From Bacteroidia bacterium (GTDB taxonomy: Bacteria > Bacteroidota > Bacteroidia > AKYH767-A > OLB10), in NCBI GenBank assembly GCA_037045145.1, contig JBAOIA010000011.1, positions 434,001 to 498,000 of the forward strand: a DNA stretch of 64,000 bases. Direction: 5' to 3'. Positions 42,561 through 51,836 of this stretch are shown here, one piece after another. Both the position numbers and the translations under genes were made by a program. Below the pieces are notes generated by a model. It did not search any database and had not been told where the DNA came from. It was given only the letters and a program-made list of their open reading frames with translations. Positions within the stretch are counted from its first letter, which is position 1. Every line of letters starts with the position of its first letter.

Positions 42561-42673
42561 TGTATTATGATTTTAACTGTAAAAATTATGAATAAGGTTT
42601 AACAAATTTTTTTATAGTTTGGTTTTTATTATTATCGCTAACACAAAAATAATAAACACCTTTTTAAAGATAT

Positions 42674-42746
42674 CTTATAACTATTTCCATTGAATCGGTT
42701 TCGTTAGTTTGTCTTGCTAAAATACCACAACTGCAATAGTTATAAG
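42674..42746. repeat. 12 bp inverted repeat bounding a 73-base segment
   Basis: CTTATAACTATT at 42674-42685 is matched exactly by its reverse complement at 42735-42746, with 49 bases between. It lies in the 290-base gap between the AhpD-like gene and the His-rich protein gene. No flanking target duplication is seen. It could be a structured RNA, an operator pair, or the remnant of a small mobile element. Confidence 0.5.
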
Positions 42747-42848
42747 CAAACAATGTTTTTTTATCATCTTGAAGGGAGTAATCAGCGATATAAATCTGTC
42801 TCTTCCTTTACAAACCAAAGTTAGTTTAGGCATGCATTTACTGCTTGT

Positions 42849-43367
42849 TTATTCAATCAATTTTCCAATCCCAATGCCCAAGTGCAGTCCAATACTGAAA
42901 TGAACATCATGCCTGTCAAGCGCACATTCAACTATTGGCCCAAGGTGAATGTTTTTAATATCGAAATGATAGCCTGCTTCTAAATGCAGAGAAACATCGG
43001 CATGGTTGGGCTCAGAGTCTTCAAATAAAACTCCCGGTGTAATACTGAGTTCAACACGATGTGCCGGACTGTATCCTGCAACAATACCAATCATATTATG
43101 TCCATGGCGGTCAAATATTCTTTCGTATTCGGCACCAATGGAAAAATTTGAATGTTTGATGTTGCGGCTGAAATGAAAATGAAAGCCATAGTTTAAAGTT
43201 TTGTCTTTAGTAAAGTAAACGGCAGAATTACCAATACCTATTTCCGCTTTGTGAGGTTGATGCTCATGTTCAGGCTCAGTAGAAATGCAAAATCCGGGTA
43301 ACGCCATTATTATAAAAACTAATAAAGTCAATAGGGTAAAAAGTCGCTCTTTCTTAAAAAAAATCAT
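42849..43367 (-). CDS. His-rich outer membrane beta-barrel-like protein
   Basis: A 172-residue exported protein with a signal peptide (LFTLLTLLVFIIMALPGFCIS), a His-rich segment (TEPEHEHQPHK), and alternating beta-strand sequence (AEIGIGNSAVYF, NYGFHFHFSRNI, FSIGAEYERIF and FSIGLHLGIGIG). About 18 histidines in 172 residues suggest metal exposure. No family name is secure; similar proteins accompany metal efflux genes in some genomes, but none is adjacent here. Confidence 0.65.
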   Translation of the reverse strand: MIFFKKERLFTLLTLLVFIIMALPGFCISTEPEHEHQPHKAEIGIGNSAVYFTKDKTLNYGFHFHFSRNIKHSNFSIGAEYERIFDRHGHNMIGIVAGYSPAHRVELSITPGVLFEDSEPNHADVSLHLEAGYHFDIKNIHLGPIVECALDRHDVHFSIGLHLGIGIGKLIE

Positions 43368-43553
43368 GCATGGTTTTGTTTGTGTGGGATAAAAATCTGC
43401 TGCAAAAATATATTAAAAGCAAAGTAATTTTTATCGGGCACCTCCTTGAGGAAAATCAGGTTCAAAGTTAATAGTTCTACAAAATTTTAATTCAAATACC
43501 ATTGAAATGGATGTGAACAAAAAAACAAAAATTTTTTCTATTCATTATTTTTT

Positions 43554-43561
43554 TACTTTTG
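43554..43561 (+). promoter_or_regulatory. -7 element of tRNA-Phe
   Basis: TACTTTTG matches TAnnTTTG exactly, 14 bases upstream of the mature tRNA 5' end. Confidence 0.68.
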
Positions 43562-43574
43562 CGCACTTATTAAC

Positions 43575-43647
43575 GGTGACATAGCTCAGTTGGTAGAGCA
43601 AAGGACTGAAAATCCTTGTGTCGGTGGTTCGATTCCACCTGTCACCA
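43575..43647 (+). tRNA. tRNA-Phe (anticodon GAA)
   Basis: The standard cloverleaf has the acceptor stem GGTGACA/TGTCACC, the D-arm GCTCAGTTGGTAGAGC, the anticodon arm AAGGACTGAAAATCCTT with GAA at 43608-43610, and the T-arm GGTGGTTCGATTCCACC. The discriminator is A, and the CCA end is not encoded. It is followed closely by a response regulator gene. Confidence 0.97.
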
Positions 43648-43671
43648 CTAACATTTTCAGGAAAAGATTCA

Positions 43672-44082
43672 ATGAAATCATCTTCTCCTTCTAGATTGCA
43701 ACACGTTCTGTTGATTGATGATAATGAAATAGATAATTTCATCAACGAGCGTATTATCACCTCTTCAGGGTTTAGCGAGGTATGTACTGTAAAAACCTCT
43801 GCCGATGAAGCTATTGAATACCTGAATATCATTGCCAAAGACAGTAAGGTACCGTTGCCACAGGTAATTTTCCTTGATTTGAACATGCCTGTAAAAGACG
43901 GTTTTGCTTTTCTTGACGAGTTTAATTCGCTTGCAGAAAATATCCGTCAGTCATGTCGCATCATAGTGCTGTCATCATCCATTAGCCCGGACGATATTAA
44001 CCGCGCCTCTGCCAACCCTTATGTCATCCGTTATCTGAATAAGCCATTGGCTGAAAAATATCTTGAAGCAATAGACCTTTAG
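43672..44082 (+). CDS. CheY-like single-domain response regulator
   Basis: A 136-residue receiver domain. HVLLIDDNEID supplies the acidic pocket, VIFLDLNMPVKDGF the phospho-acceptor Asp, IIVLSSSIS the switch Ser/Thr, and RYLNKPL the conserved Lys. There is no output domain, so it acts by protein contact like CheY or as part of a phosphorelay. The ATG at 43672 is used. An upstream in-frame start would lie inside tRNA-Phe and is rejected. It begins 25 bases after the tRNA, so it may be transcribed from the tRNA promoter. No kinase is adjacent. Confidence 0.92.
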   Translation: MKSSSPSRLQHVLLIDDNEIDNFINERIITSSGFSEVCTVKTSADEAIEYLNIIAKDSKVPLPQVIFLDLNMPVKDGFAFLDEFNSLAENIRQSCRIIVLSSSISPDDINRASANPYVIRYLNKPLAEKYLEAIDL

Positions 44083-44162
44083 GATTTTTTATTACAGAAT
44101 TTACCTCATTCAGTATTGCGTTTAAAATTTTCCGATAAAGTTTTACAATAATCTATTCCATG

Positions 44163-44170
44163 TACCTTTG
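44163..44170 (+). promoter_or_regulatory. -7 element of glyS, next to the start codon
   Basis: TACCTTTG matches TAnnTTTG exactly and ends 6 bases before the ATG at 44177, predicting a leader of zero to three bases. Confidence 0.6.
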
Positions 44171-44176
44171 CCGCCT

Positions 44177-45715
44177 ATGGCTACAACTGACGAATTATTC
44201 AAAAATATCATATCACATGCCAAGGAGTATGGATTTATTTTTCCCTCAAGTGAAATCTATGACGGACTGAGTGCCGTTTATGATTATGGTCAATATGGCG
44301 TGGAGCTGAAAAAAAATCTGCGCGACTACTGGTGGAAAGCTATGGTGCAGACAAACCCTGATATTGTTGGAATAGATGCAGCCATTTTTATGCATCCTAC
44401 AATATGGAAAGCTTCGGGACACGTTGATGCATTTAATGATCCGTTGATTGACAATAAAGATTCTAAAAAACGCTACCGTGCCGATGTGCTGATTGAAGAA
44501 TATGTTGCAAAAATTGAAGATAAAATACGTAAGGAGGTAGAAAAAGCAGCTAAGCGTTTTGAAAATTTTGATGAGGCCATGTTTCTGTCAACCAATGCAC
44601 GTGTACTAGAATACCGTCAGCAGGTTGATAAGATAAATGCCCGTTTTAAAGAAGCCTTAGAAGCCGGTAATCTTACAGAGGTTAGGCAGATTATTATTGA
44701 TTTAGAGATTGTTTGTCCTGTCAGCGGATCGCGTAACTGGACAGAAGTGCGACAGTTTAACCTGATGTTCTCAACACAATTGGGAAGTGTAACAGACGAT
44801 TCTGCAACCATTTATCTGCGACCTGAAACAGCACAGGGAATTTTTGTAAACTTTTTAAATGTTCAGAAAACGGGCAGGATGAAAATTCCTTTCGGTATAG
44901 CACAAACAGGTAAGGCTTTTAGAAATGAAATTGTAGCAAGACAGTTTATTTTCCGTATGCGTGAATTTGAGCAAATGGAAATGCAGTACTTCGTAAAGCC
45001 CGGCACCGAAATGGAATGGTACAACTACTGGAAAGAAAAGCGGTTTAACTGGCATCTTTCTCTTGGCCTTGGTGCTAATCGCTTTCGCTTTCATGACCAT
45101 CTCAAGTTGGCACACTATGCTAATGCTGCCTGTGATATAGAGTTTTGTTTTCCTTTTGGTTTCAAAGAACTTGAAGGTATTCACTCACGTACGGATTTTG
45201 ACTTGTCTAATCATGAAAAATATTCCGGAAAAAAATTACGATACTTCGATACAGAGCAAAACACATCGTTTGTTCCTTACGTGGTGGAAACCAGTATTGG
45301 GCTCGACAGACTGTTTCTTGCGATGCTTAGTACAGCGTACAATGAAGAAACACTTGCTGATGGTTCGCAACGTACAGTATTAAACTTCCCACCATTTTTA
45401 GCCCCCATAAAATGTGCTGTTTTACCTCTGTTGAAGAAAGACGGACTGCCCGAAGTGGCTCAAAAAATATTTAATACACTCAGACTTTCTTATCAATGTC
45501 ATTACGATGAAAAAGATGCTATTGGTAAACGTTACCGCAGACACGATGCCATTGGAACACCTTTCTGCATTACGGTTGACCATCAGACATTAACTGATAG
45601 TACAGTTACACTTCGTCACCGCGATAGTATGGCGCAGGAACGTATTGGAATTAATGAATTGAAAGCGATTTTAGATAAAGAACTTGCTTTGGAAAATATT
45701 CTGGCTAAACTGTAA
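44177..45715 (+). CDS. glyS: Glycine-tRNA ligase (single-chain, class II)
   Basis: This alpha2-type glycyl-tRNA synthetase charges tRNA-Gly. The 512-residue enzyme has the class II motifs: motif 1 region YGQYGVELKKNLRDYWW, motif 2 FRNEIVARQFIFRMREFEQMEMQ (catalytic Arg residues), and motif 3 TSIGLDRLFLA. The C-terminal anticodon-binding domain holds CHYDEKDAIGKRYRRHDAIGTPFC. SGHVDAFNDP is a glycine-specific marker. The ATG at 44177 is preferred over a TTG nine bases upstream. The gene symbol follows the single-chain type. Confidence 0.96.
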   Translation: MATTDELFKNIISHAKEYGFIFPSSEIYDGLSAVYDYGQYGVELKKNLRDYWWKAMVQTNPDIVGIDAAIFMHPTIWKASGHVDAFNDPLIDNKDSKKRYRADVLIEEYVAKIEDKIRKEVEKAAKRFENFDEAMFLSTNARVLEYRQQVDKINARFKEALEAGNLTEVRQIIIDLEIVCPVSGSRNWTEVRQFNLMFSTQLGSVTDDSATIYLRPETAQGIFVNFLNVQKTGRMKIPFGIAQTGKAFRNEIVARQFIFRMREFEQMEMQYFVKPGTEMEWYNYWKEKRFNWHLSLGLGANRFRFHDHLKLAHYANAACDIEFCFPFGFKELEGIHSRTDFDLSNHEKYSGKKLRYFDTEQNTSFVPYVVETSIGLDRLFLAMLSTAYNEETLADGSQRTVLNFPPFLAPIKCAVLPLLKKDGLPEVAQKIFNTLRLSYQCHYDEKDAIGKRYRRHDAIGTPFCITVDHQTLTDSTVTLRHRDSMAQERIGINELKAILDKELALENILAKL

Positions 45716-45725
45716 GTCTGTTTTT

Positions 45726-46094
45726 TTATTCTATTAAAAACTCAACTGTAAAGTCATGATAATCGGGTTGTGAAATACCATGAGCATAAGAAGTATTTTC
45801 AGGTTGTGTGTATTTTGAAAGATAAGCCAAATCAATTTTCTGATGAATGTCATCATCTTTTTCAATTTTTTTGACTGTAACATTCAGGATGGTGTTGTTA
45901 AGGTTTAATTGACCTGCACCATTCTTTAAAATTTCATTAAACCATCCAGTTTTACTTTTGTTCCAACTGCGTGAAAAGAAACGGCCTGCTACTGTTACCA
46001 TCCAAATGTCTGTAAATGACTTTCTGTTAATACCACTTTTAATTCCTATTAAGGTATAATGCTGGAGGTAATCGGTAAGAAGTTTGACAGACAT
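45726..46094 (-). CDS. DUF2255-like small protein
   Basis: A 122-residue soluble protein. The core KSFTDIWMVTVAGRFFSRSWN followed by GWFNEIL resembles the pattern of DUF2255 and related split-barrel, nitroreductase-like folds, which often bind flavin-type cofactors; this assignment is tentative. The ATG at 46094 is used in place of an upstream TTG. It is convergent with glyS, 10 bp from its stop. No operon partner is present. Confidence 0.55.
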   Translation of the reverse strand: MSVKLLTDYLQHYTLIGIKSGINRKSFTDIWMVTVAGRFFSRSWNKSKTGWFNEILKNGAGQLNLNNTILNVTVKKIEKDDDIHQKIDLAYLSKYTQPENTSYAHGISQPDYHDFTVEFLIE

Positions 46095-46195
46095 GTACAA
46101 AGTTTGATGACAAACGTAATTTTTTAAATCGGAAAAATAGCTGCTATTATCAATTTATCTTTTTAACATCACTAATTCCTTTTATTTTTACGCCC

Positions 46196-48328
46196 GTGAT
46201 AAATTTTTTAAAGAAGTATCCTTTTGTGTTGCTGTTGCTGATAGCCCTTGTGGGTTACTATCAGGTTGCATTTTTTCAGAATACGTTGAAGTGGGATGTC
46301 ACCGATCAGTATTATCCGTGGCGCATGTTTGTGGTGCAGTGTCTGCGAAATGGTATTTTACCTTTTTGGAATCCATACGAACAGTTTGGTTACCCGATGC
46401 ATGCTGACCCGCAAAGTGGGGTATGGTATCCTGTTGTCTGGCTTATGTCGTTGTTTGGACCCTATACACTTTACAGTGTGCAAATAGAATTTATGTTGCA
46501 TATCATTGGTGGAGGCATTGGTATGTTGTTTTTATTACAACGTTTCCATATCAATCCGTTTATCGCATTCATCAATTCCATTGCTTATATGTTTTGTGGT
46601 TTGTTTGTAGGCAATGCGCAACATCTGACTTTTACCATTGCTGCCTGTTGGTTACCTTTTGTCATTCTTGCTTTTAAGAACATGGCAGAGCATAATCACT
46701 GGCGTTTTGCATTGCATTTTGCTTTGTTTGGCTACTTGTTGGTGTCGGGAGGATATCCTGCTTTTGCCATCATTTTATTTTATATTCTGTTAACCGTATC
46801 AGTATTTCTTTTTATTCGTAATCGTCAGAGCAAACATTGGATGAAACGCTTTCTCCTGCATAGCATACTTGCTGTTGTTCTGTTATTGTTGTGTTCATCG
46901 GGTATTTTGTACAGTGTTTTTCAAAGTTCAGATTATCTTGCGCGTGCAGAAGGGCTCTCATTTAAAGTAGCATCGTTTGGTCCTTTTTCACCTCAGTCAC
47001 TCATATCTCTTATGTTTCCACTGGCATCTGCACGCGACAGCGAATTTTTCGGAACAGACATCAGTATGTCTTCAGTTTTTATTGGGATGTTGCCGTTGGC
47101 AGGATTTTTACTTTTTATCATCAGACCTAAATCGCGCTCTGCATGGCTTATTCTTGCAGCAACTATTATCATGCTGTTGGCTTCTTTTGGAAGTTATACG
47201 CCTGTTTTTGGCTGGCTTTACAATACTTTTCCCATGCTTGATTTATTCCGGTTCCCCTCGGTTTATAGATTATTTTTTATTATAGGAATTATGTTGCTTT
47301 CTGGCATGGCACTCTCTGCACCCGATGCTTTCAGCCGCCTTAAACTACCATTAGCCACCTTAGGAGGCATTGCCGCAGTAACAACTGTTTTTTTCTGGAT
47401 AAAGAATACGCAGGACTGGAACTTTAAACCTTGGCATGATGCTTTCAACAACATTTCGTTTACGCAGGCAATAGCACTTCAGGGTTTTATTCAATTGCTG
47501 TTTATTGTGATGATGTTGCTGGCATTATTAATTAAAGATAGGGCAAAAATTTTGATGTCCATGATAATATTGTCTGCCGCCAATGTAATTGCTGCTGCAC
47601 AATTAAACATTCCAGTGACGGTGACCTACAATCTAAAAACCTCCGAAGTAGCAAAAGAAGTAAAAGAAAAAGCAGTTGCAGACTTTCCTGTTCCTGAAGT
47701 GCGACCTGTTTTACTCAACAACGACTCAGGAGGGTGGGTAAGTCCTTTTTGGCGAAACTTAAATCTATTTAAAAAACAACCTGCATGGGATGGATATAAT
47801 TCTTTTCAGTTGAAAAATTATGTAAACTTTGTTGATGATGAATCGCTCAGGCAAAGGCAGATTGCCAACAACTGGATTTATTTTTCAGACACAGTTATTG
47901 CTTATTCAGAAGAACCCATTATAGTTGCTCCTGCATCTTTGCATAATGTTAGTTATGTACCTGCAAACAAAGCAGGCTACTTGAATATTCAACCAACATC
48001 TGACAAGAAAATTTCTGTAAAAAAATTTATTCCCGGAAAGATAATTGTTGATGCAGAGGCCAAGGCGCCCTCGGCTTTAACACTGATGCAGCAGTACTAT
48101 CACGGATGGAAAATTTATGACAATGGAAAAGAAGTTAAGCCCATTATTACCGATTATTTGTTTATGACCATTCCTTTAACACAAGGTAGTCATCAGATAG
48201 AATACTGCTATGAAAACAAACCGATATATTATACTTTGTTGCTTTCGGGAGTTACACTTTTTGCATTAATAGGTTTTTCACTTTTTGCCTTTTTCAGCAA
48301 GAACAAGTTGCAGACTATGCCAAGTTAG
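46196..48328 (+). CDS. YfhO-family polytopic membrane protein
   Basis: A 710-residue membrane protein with about 12 spans in its N-terminal 470 residues. The start motif DVTDQYYPWRMF and HADPQSGVWYPVVWL are typical of YfhO-like proteins, which resemble GT-C glycosyltransferases with the catalytic Asp in the first loop. A soluble extracytoplasmic C-terminal domain (about 480-680) with the YYHGWKIY motif precedes one last span. It probably transfers sugars to an envelope acceptor. The start is GTG at 46196. It overlaps the convergent glycosyltransferase gene by 51 bp at the 3' ends. Confidence 0.85.
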   Translation: MINFLKKYPFVLLLLIALVGYYQVAFFQNTLKWDVTDQYYPWRMFVVQCLRNGILPFWNPYEQFGYPMHADPQSGVWYPVVWLMSLFGPYTLYSVQIEFMLHIIGGGIGMLFLLQRFHINPFIAFINSIAYMFCGLFVGNAQHLTFTIAACWLPFVILAFKNMAEHNHWRFALHFALFGYLLVSGGYPAFAIILFYILLTVSVFLFIRNRQSKHWMKRFLLHSILAVVLLLLCSSGILYSVFQSSDYLARAEGLSFKVASFGPFSPQSLISLMFPLASARDSEFFGTDISMSSVFIGMLPLAGFLLFIIRPKSRSAWLILAATIIMLLASFGSYTPVFGWLYNTFPMLDLFRFPSVYRLFFIIGIMLLSGMALSAPDAFSRLKLPLATLGGIAAVTTVFFWIKNTQDWNFKPWHDAFNNISFTQAIALQGFIQLLFIVMMLLALLIKDRAKILMSMIILSAANVIAAAQLNIPVTVTYNLKTSEVAKEVKEKAVADFPVPEVRPVLLNNDSGGWVSPFWRNLNLFKKQPAWDGYNSFQLKNYVNFVDDESLRQRQIANNWIYFSDTVIAYSEEPIIVAPASLHNVSYVPANKAGYLNIQPTSDKKISVKKFIPGKIIVDAEAKAPSALTLMQQYYHGWKIYDNGKEVKPIITDYLFMTIPLTQGSHQIEYCYENKPIYYTLLLSGVTLFALIGFSLFAFFSKNKLQTMPS

Positions 48329-49420
48329 TGCAGCAGTTTTATCCCATGAAAACTCTTGTTGCCTGATTTCACCTTTTTGCCTTAGTTGTTCGGCAACTTC
48401 CTGATGTTGCAATACCTGCTCCAAAGCACCGGTAATGGCATTTACGTTGTGTGGGTCAACGCATATTGCTGCATTACCTGCAATTTCAGGAAGACAACTT
48501 ACATTGGAAGTAATTACAGGAACACCACAGCGCATGGCTTCAATCATCGGAATGCCAAAACCTTCAAAAAACGAAACATACATCATTGCTTCTGCAGATG
48601 CAGTAAGTTGTGCCAAGGCTTTTGCCGAAAGTCGTCCGGTAAAAATTATATCGTCTTCAATTTTTGTTTCAGAAAGTGCCAGTTGCAAATCACTTTCCAT
48701 TTTATTTCTATCGGAGACAAACACAAACTTTAATTCTCCGCCAAACTGTTTTTTGTATTGTCCAAAGGCACGCACCATGTTCGCTGTGTTTTTACGTTGA
48801 TGCAGCGAGCCTGTATATAATATAAAGCGGCATCCTGTGGTATATTGGTTACGCACCAGCTCTTGTTCTTTTGCTGAAAGCGGCTTGTACATGTCATGAA
48901 TGCCGTTATAGAGCACGTCTGTTTTTTCAATGTTAATATTATAGGTGTTTACAATATCCTGACGTGAAAATTCAGATACAGTACCTACTCTCTGCGCTTG
49001 TTGTGCTGCTATGCGCGACCACTTACTGTAATAACGTGCTACCTGTGCCGGCATATATTGTGGAAAATGTTCAAAGTTTAAATCGTGAATTACTGCTACC
49101 TGTGGTACAGTTGCTTTGCTGCAAATAAAACTCTCGGGGCTGAAGAATAAATCCGGTTTATACTTTTTAAGTGCTCTGTGAAGGCTTATTTCAAACCAAG
49201 TGTACCATAACCATGGATGCCGGGCCTGTGGATAAACAACAACAGGCAGAATGTTATTGCTGAAGACAAATTCAGAATGGAACTTACGATCGAAAAAAAA
49301 GATAAAATGATGCTCCGGGTGCTGTGTGACAATACGCTTCAGGGTCTCGAATGCAAACCATCCTGTTCCATCCAACTTTTCTTTAAGCAACATTCTGGTG
49401 TTTACCGCTATCAGCGCCAT
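48278..49420 (-). CDS. Glycosyltransferase family 4 protein
   Basis: A 380-residue GT-B fold glycosyltransferase. The N-terminal domain has GTGWFAFETLKRI, and the C-terminal nucleotide-sugar domain has LYTGSLHQRKN and the EX7E motif region FFEGFGIPMIEAMRCGVPVIT. SNVSCLPEIAG follows. It transfers a sugar from a nucleotide donor, probably in polysaccharide or glycoprotein synthesis. Its 3' end overlaps the YfhO-like gene by 51 bp. The promoter element at 49446-49453 is shared with the porZ upstream region. Confidence 0.9.
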   Translation of the reverse strand: MALIAVNTRMLLKEKLDGTGWFAFETLKRIVTQHPEHHFIFFFDRKFHSEFVFSNNILPVVVYPQARHPWLWYTWFEISLHRALKKYKPDLFFSPESFICSKATVPQVAVIHDLNFEHFPQYMPAQVARYYSKWSRIAAQQAQRVGTVSEFSRQDIVNTYNINIEKTDVLYNGIHDMYKPLSAKEQELVRNQYTTGCRFILYTGSLHQRKNTANMVRAFGQYKKQFGGELKFVFVSDRNKMESDLQLALSETKIEDDIIFTGRLSAKALAQLTASAEAMMYVSFFEGFGIPMIEAMRCGVPVITSNVSCLPEIAGNAAICVDPHNVNAITGALEQVLQHQEVAEQLRQKGEIRQQEFSWDKTAALTWHSLQLVLAEKGKK

Positions 49421-49432
49421 TACGATTATTTA

Positions 49433-49453
49433 TATTTTTGTAGTGCAAAAGTA
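49433..49453. promoter_or_regulatory. Back-to-back -7 elements of porZ (+) and glycosyltransferase (-)
   Basis: TATTTTTG (49433-49440) on the plus strand and TACTTTTG (49453-49446) on the minus strand both match TAnnTTTG. They face away from each other's genes, so the two promoters overlap. The minus-strand element is 26 bases from the glycosyltransferase ATG; the plus-strand one is the weaker call. Confidence 0.5.
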
Positions 49454-49529
49454 TTTTAAATAGAAACTCATAGCAGGCCATAAAATAAATTCCCTCATGT
49501 TGAGTTATATATTCCGTATCCCGAACCAT

Positions 49530-51836
49530 ATGTACAAACAGCTGTCTATTGTCCTTTTTCTGCTACTATCAGCAATACAATCCCATTCGCAAAATCTGCC
49601 TTTAGGCTCATGGCGCGAGCACCTTTCTTTCACACAGTCACAGTTTGTGGCGAATACAGCCCAGCGTGTTTATTGTGCCACCGATCAGGCTGTGTATTTT
49701 ATTGATAAATCAGATAACAGTGTTCAACGCTATTCAAAAATAAATGGACTTTCTGATGTCGGCATCAGACTGATGGATTACAGCCATTCAGAAAATGTGG
49801 TTTTTGTGGGCTATGTAAATTCCAATATTGACCTGATATCAAGTACGGGCATCATAAATGTTTCTGATGTTGAAAGAAGAACAGCTACCGGTGATAAAAC
49901 CATTAACGATGTAACGTTTAATTCAAAGTTTGCATACCTGGCAACAGGTTTTGGTGTTCTGGCTCTCGATTTAATAAAGGCTGAAATAAAAGAGACCTAC
50001 GTTGTTGGAACCACCGGAAATGAAGTTCCTGTTTATTCGGTTACTACTGATGGTACCTATATTTATGCTGCCATTGCAGGCGGAATTCTCAGAGGAGAAA
50101 TAAGCAATCCATCACTCAATAATTTTGCAGAATGGCAAATGGTTTATCCAAATACTTTTACCGGAGTTACATTTAATAAGATGTGCTGGCTCAATGGTAA
50201 TCTGGCTGTTAATTTTCATTCTGCCACAGCGGATAGTGTAGTTATCGTTAACACAACAACTTTTGCAACAGGAACCACATTGCTTAGTGGAGGCTTTGAG
50301 CTGCGACAGTTAAAAACCGAAAATAACCGCCTTTATGCAGTGAATAATTATTCTGTTAATGAATGGGATAATAATTTTCAATCATTACGACAGATATATG
50401 GTAGTGCTAACTATCAGAACACAGATATGTTTGGCATAGCTACAGGAAGTGGCAATCAACTTTACATTGCTGATCGTAACAATGGGTTGGTAAACTATAC
50501 AGACAATAACAACATAACATTTACCGTTCCAAACAGCCCGGCATCGCCCAATGCAAGTTTTGTATTTCACAATGGCACATCATTGGTGACTACACATGGC
50601 ACCAACCGCTGGAGCGACAGTTATGGTACTGATGGATATTCAACTTTTGATGGTGTACAGTGGAAAACATGGAATGTAAAAACTATTACCAATTCAAATG
50701 TTGATCTCAATCAAATGCTCGATTTGCAATCCGTAGTCAGGGAGCCCGGAAATCCAGGGCACTTTTTTCTGGGTTCGCGCATCAATGGTGTTTTTGAATT
50801 TGATAATAATGTTCCGGTGAAGATGTACAATAAAGACAATAGCAGTTTAAAAGGAGCATTTGGAAATCCGGGACAAACAAAAATTGGCGGTTTAGCGTAT
50901 GATGCTGCTGGAAATCTTTGGGTAGTTAATTCAGGGGTAAACACACCATTAAATGTAATGAGTAAAGATGGTGTTTGGCAGGCAATCAATCTACAGGCTG
51001 TTATTCCATCAGGAGTAAATATATTTTTTGGAGATATTTTATGCGATTCTTATGGTCAGATATGGACAACCTTAATCAGCAATGGTTTGATTGTATATGA
51101 TCCTGTGGCGCAAGCCTCAGCAAGAATTTCTCAGGAGACCGGTGGATTAAATGTAAATGATGTTCGTTGTATAGTAGAAGATAAAGAAGGGCAGATCTGG
51201 CTTGGAACATCAGAGGGTATTGCTGTTATTTATTCTCCCGGAAATGCAACAGGGAGCACAGCTGTTAAAGCACAAAAAATTCTGATAACTATTGATGGTA
51301 TTACACAGTATCTTTTAGACAAAGAAATTATTACTGCAATTGCAGTTGATGGAGCCAACAGAAAATGGATTGGCACCAATGGTGGAGGCGTCTTTTTGCT
51401 TTCTGCTGATGGCACAAAGCAAATTCAGAACTTTAATACTTCAAACAGCCCTTTGTTTTCAAACACAATTACTTCAATTGCCATTGATCCGGTTACAGGC
51501 GAAGTTTTTATCGGTACCGATAAAGGATTGATTTCTTATGTTGGCGATGCAACACAAGGTGCAGAATCGTGCTCAGGATTAAAAGTATTTCCCAACCCGG
51601 TGAAAGAAAATTATAATGGTCCTATTGCAGTGCGTGGCGTTACAGCAAATGGTAATATTAAAATTACTGATATTGCAGGAAATGTAGTTTATGAAACAAC
51701 AGCTAAAGGTGGAATTGCTACTTGGGATGGTAACAACTTTGAAGGCAAGCGGGCACATACAGGAGTGTATTTGGTTTTTGCCACCGATGAAAAAGGTGAC
51801 AACACGTGTGTAACTAAACTTTTTTTGGTGAATTAA
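49530..51836 (+). CDS. porZ: Type IX secretion system protein PorZ
   Basis: A 768-residue exported protein with a signal peptide (LSIVLFLLLSAIQSHSQ) and then the PorZ start LPLGSWREHLSF. Two beta-propellers contain repeated KINGLSD, GIRLMDYS, GGLNVNDVRCI and DKEGQIWLGTSEGIAVI blocks of the two-component-regulator propeller type. A C-terminal T9SS sorting-like domain follows (GLKVFPNPVKEN to CVTKLFLVN). In the family PorZ is part of the cell-surface attachment complex that anchors T9SS cargo. The in-frame ATG at 49497 is possible, but the one at 49530 gives a normal signal peptide. The last 23 bp overlap the convergent membrane protein gene. Confidence 0.88.
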   Translation: MYKQLSIVLFLLLSAIQSHSQNLPLGSWREHLSFTQSQFVANTAQRVYCATDQAVYFIDKSDNSVQRYSKINGLSDVGIRLMDYSHSENVVFVGYVNSNIDLISSTGIINVSDVERRTATGDKTINDVTFNSKFAYLATGFGVLALDLIKAEIKETYVVGTTGNEVPVYSVTTDGTYIYAAIAGGILRGEISNPSLNNFAEWQMVYPNTFTGVTFNKMCWLNGNLAVNFHSATADSVVIVNTTTFATGTTLLSGGFELRQLKTENNRLYAVNNYSVNEWDNNFQSLRQIYGSANYQNTDMFGIATGSGNQLYIADRNNGLVNYTDNNNITFTVPNSPASPNASFVFHNGTSLVTTHGTNRWSDSYGTDGYSTFDGVQWKTWNVKTITNSNVDLNQMLDLQSVVREPGNPGHFFLGSRINGVFEFDNNVPVKMYNKDNSSLKGAFGNPGQTKIGGLAYDAAGNLWVVNSGVNTPLNVMSKDGVWQAINLQAVIPSGVNIFFGDILCDSYGQIWTTLISNGLIVYDPVAQASARISQETGGLNVNDVRCIVEDKEGQIWLGTSEGIAVIYSPGNATGSTAVKAQKILITIDGITQYLLDKEIITAIAVDGANRKWIGTNGGGVFLLSADGTKQIQNFNTSNSPLFSNTITSIAIDPVTGEVFIGTDKGLISYVGDATQGAESCSGLKVFPNPVKENYNGPIAVRGVTANGNIKITDIAGNVVYETTAKGGIATWDGNNFEGKRAHTGVYLVFATDEKGDNTCVTKLFLVN

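Noticed and set aside
43618..43671. Longer start for the CheY-like gene
   Set aside because: The extension lies inside the mature tRNA-Phe, and the ATG at 43672 gives a normal receiver domain.
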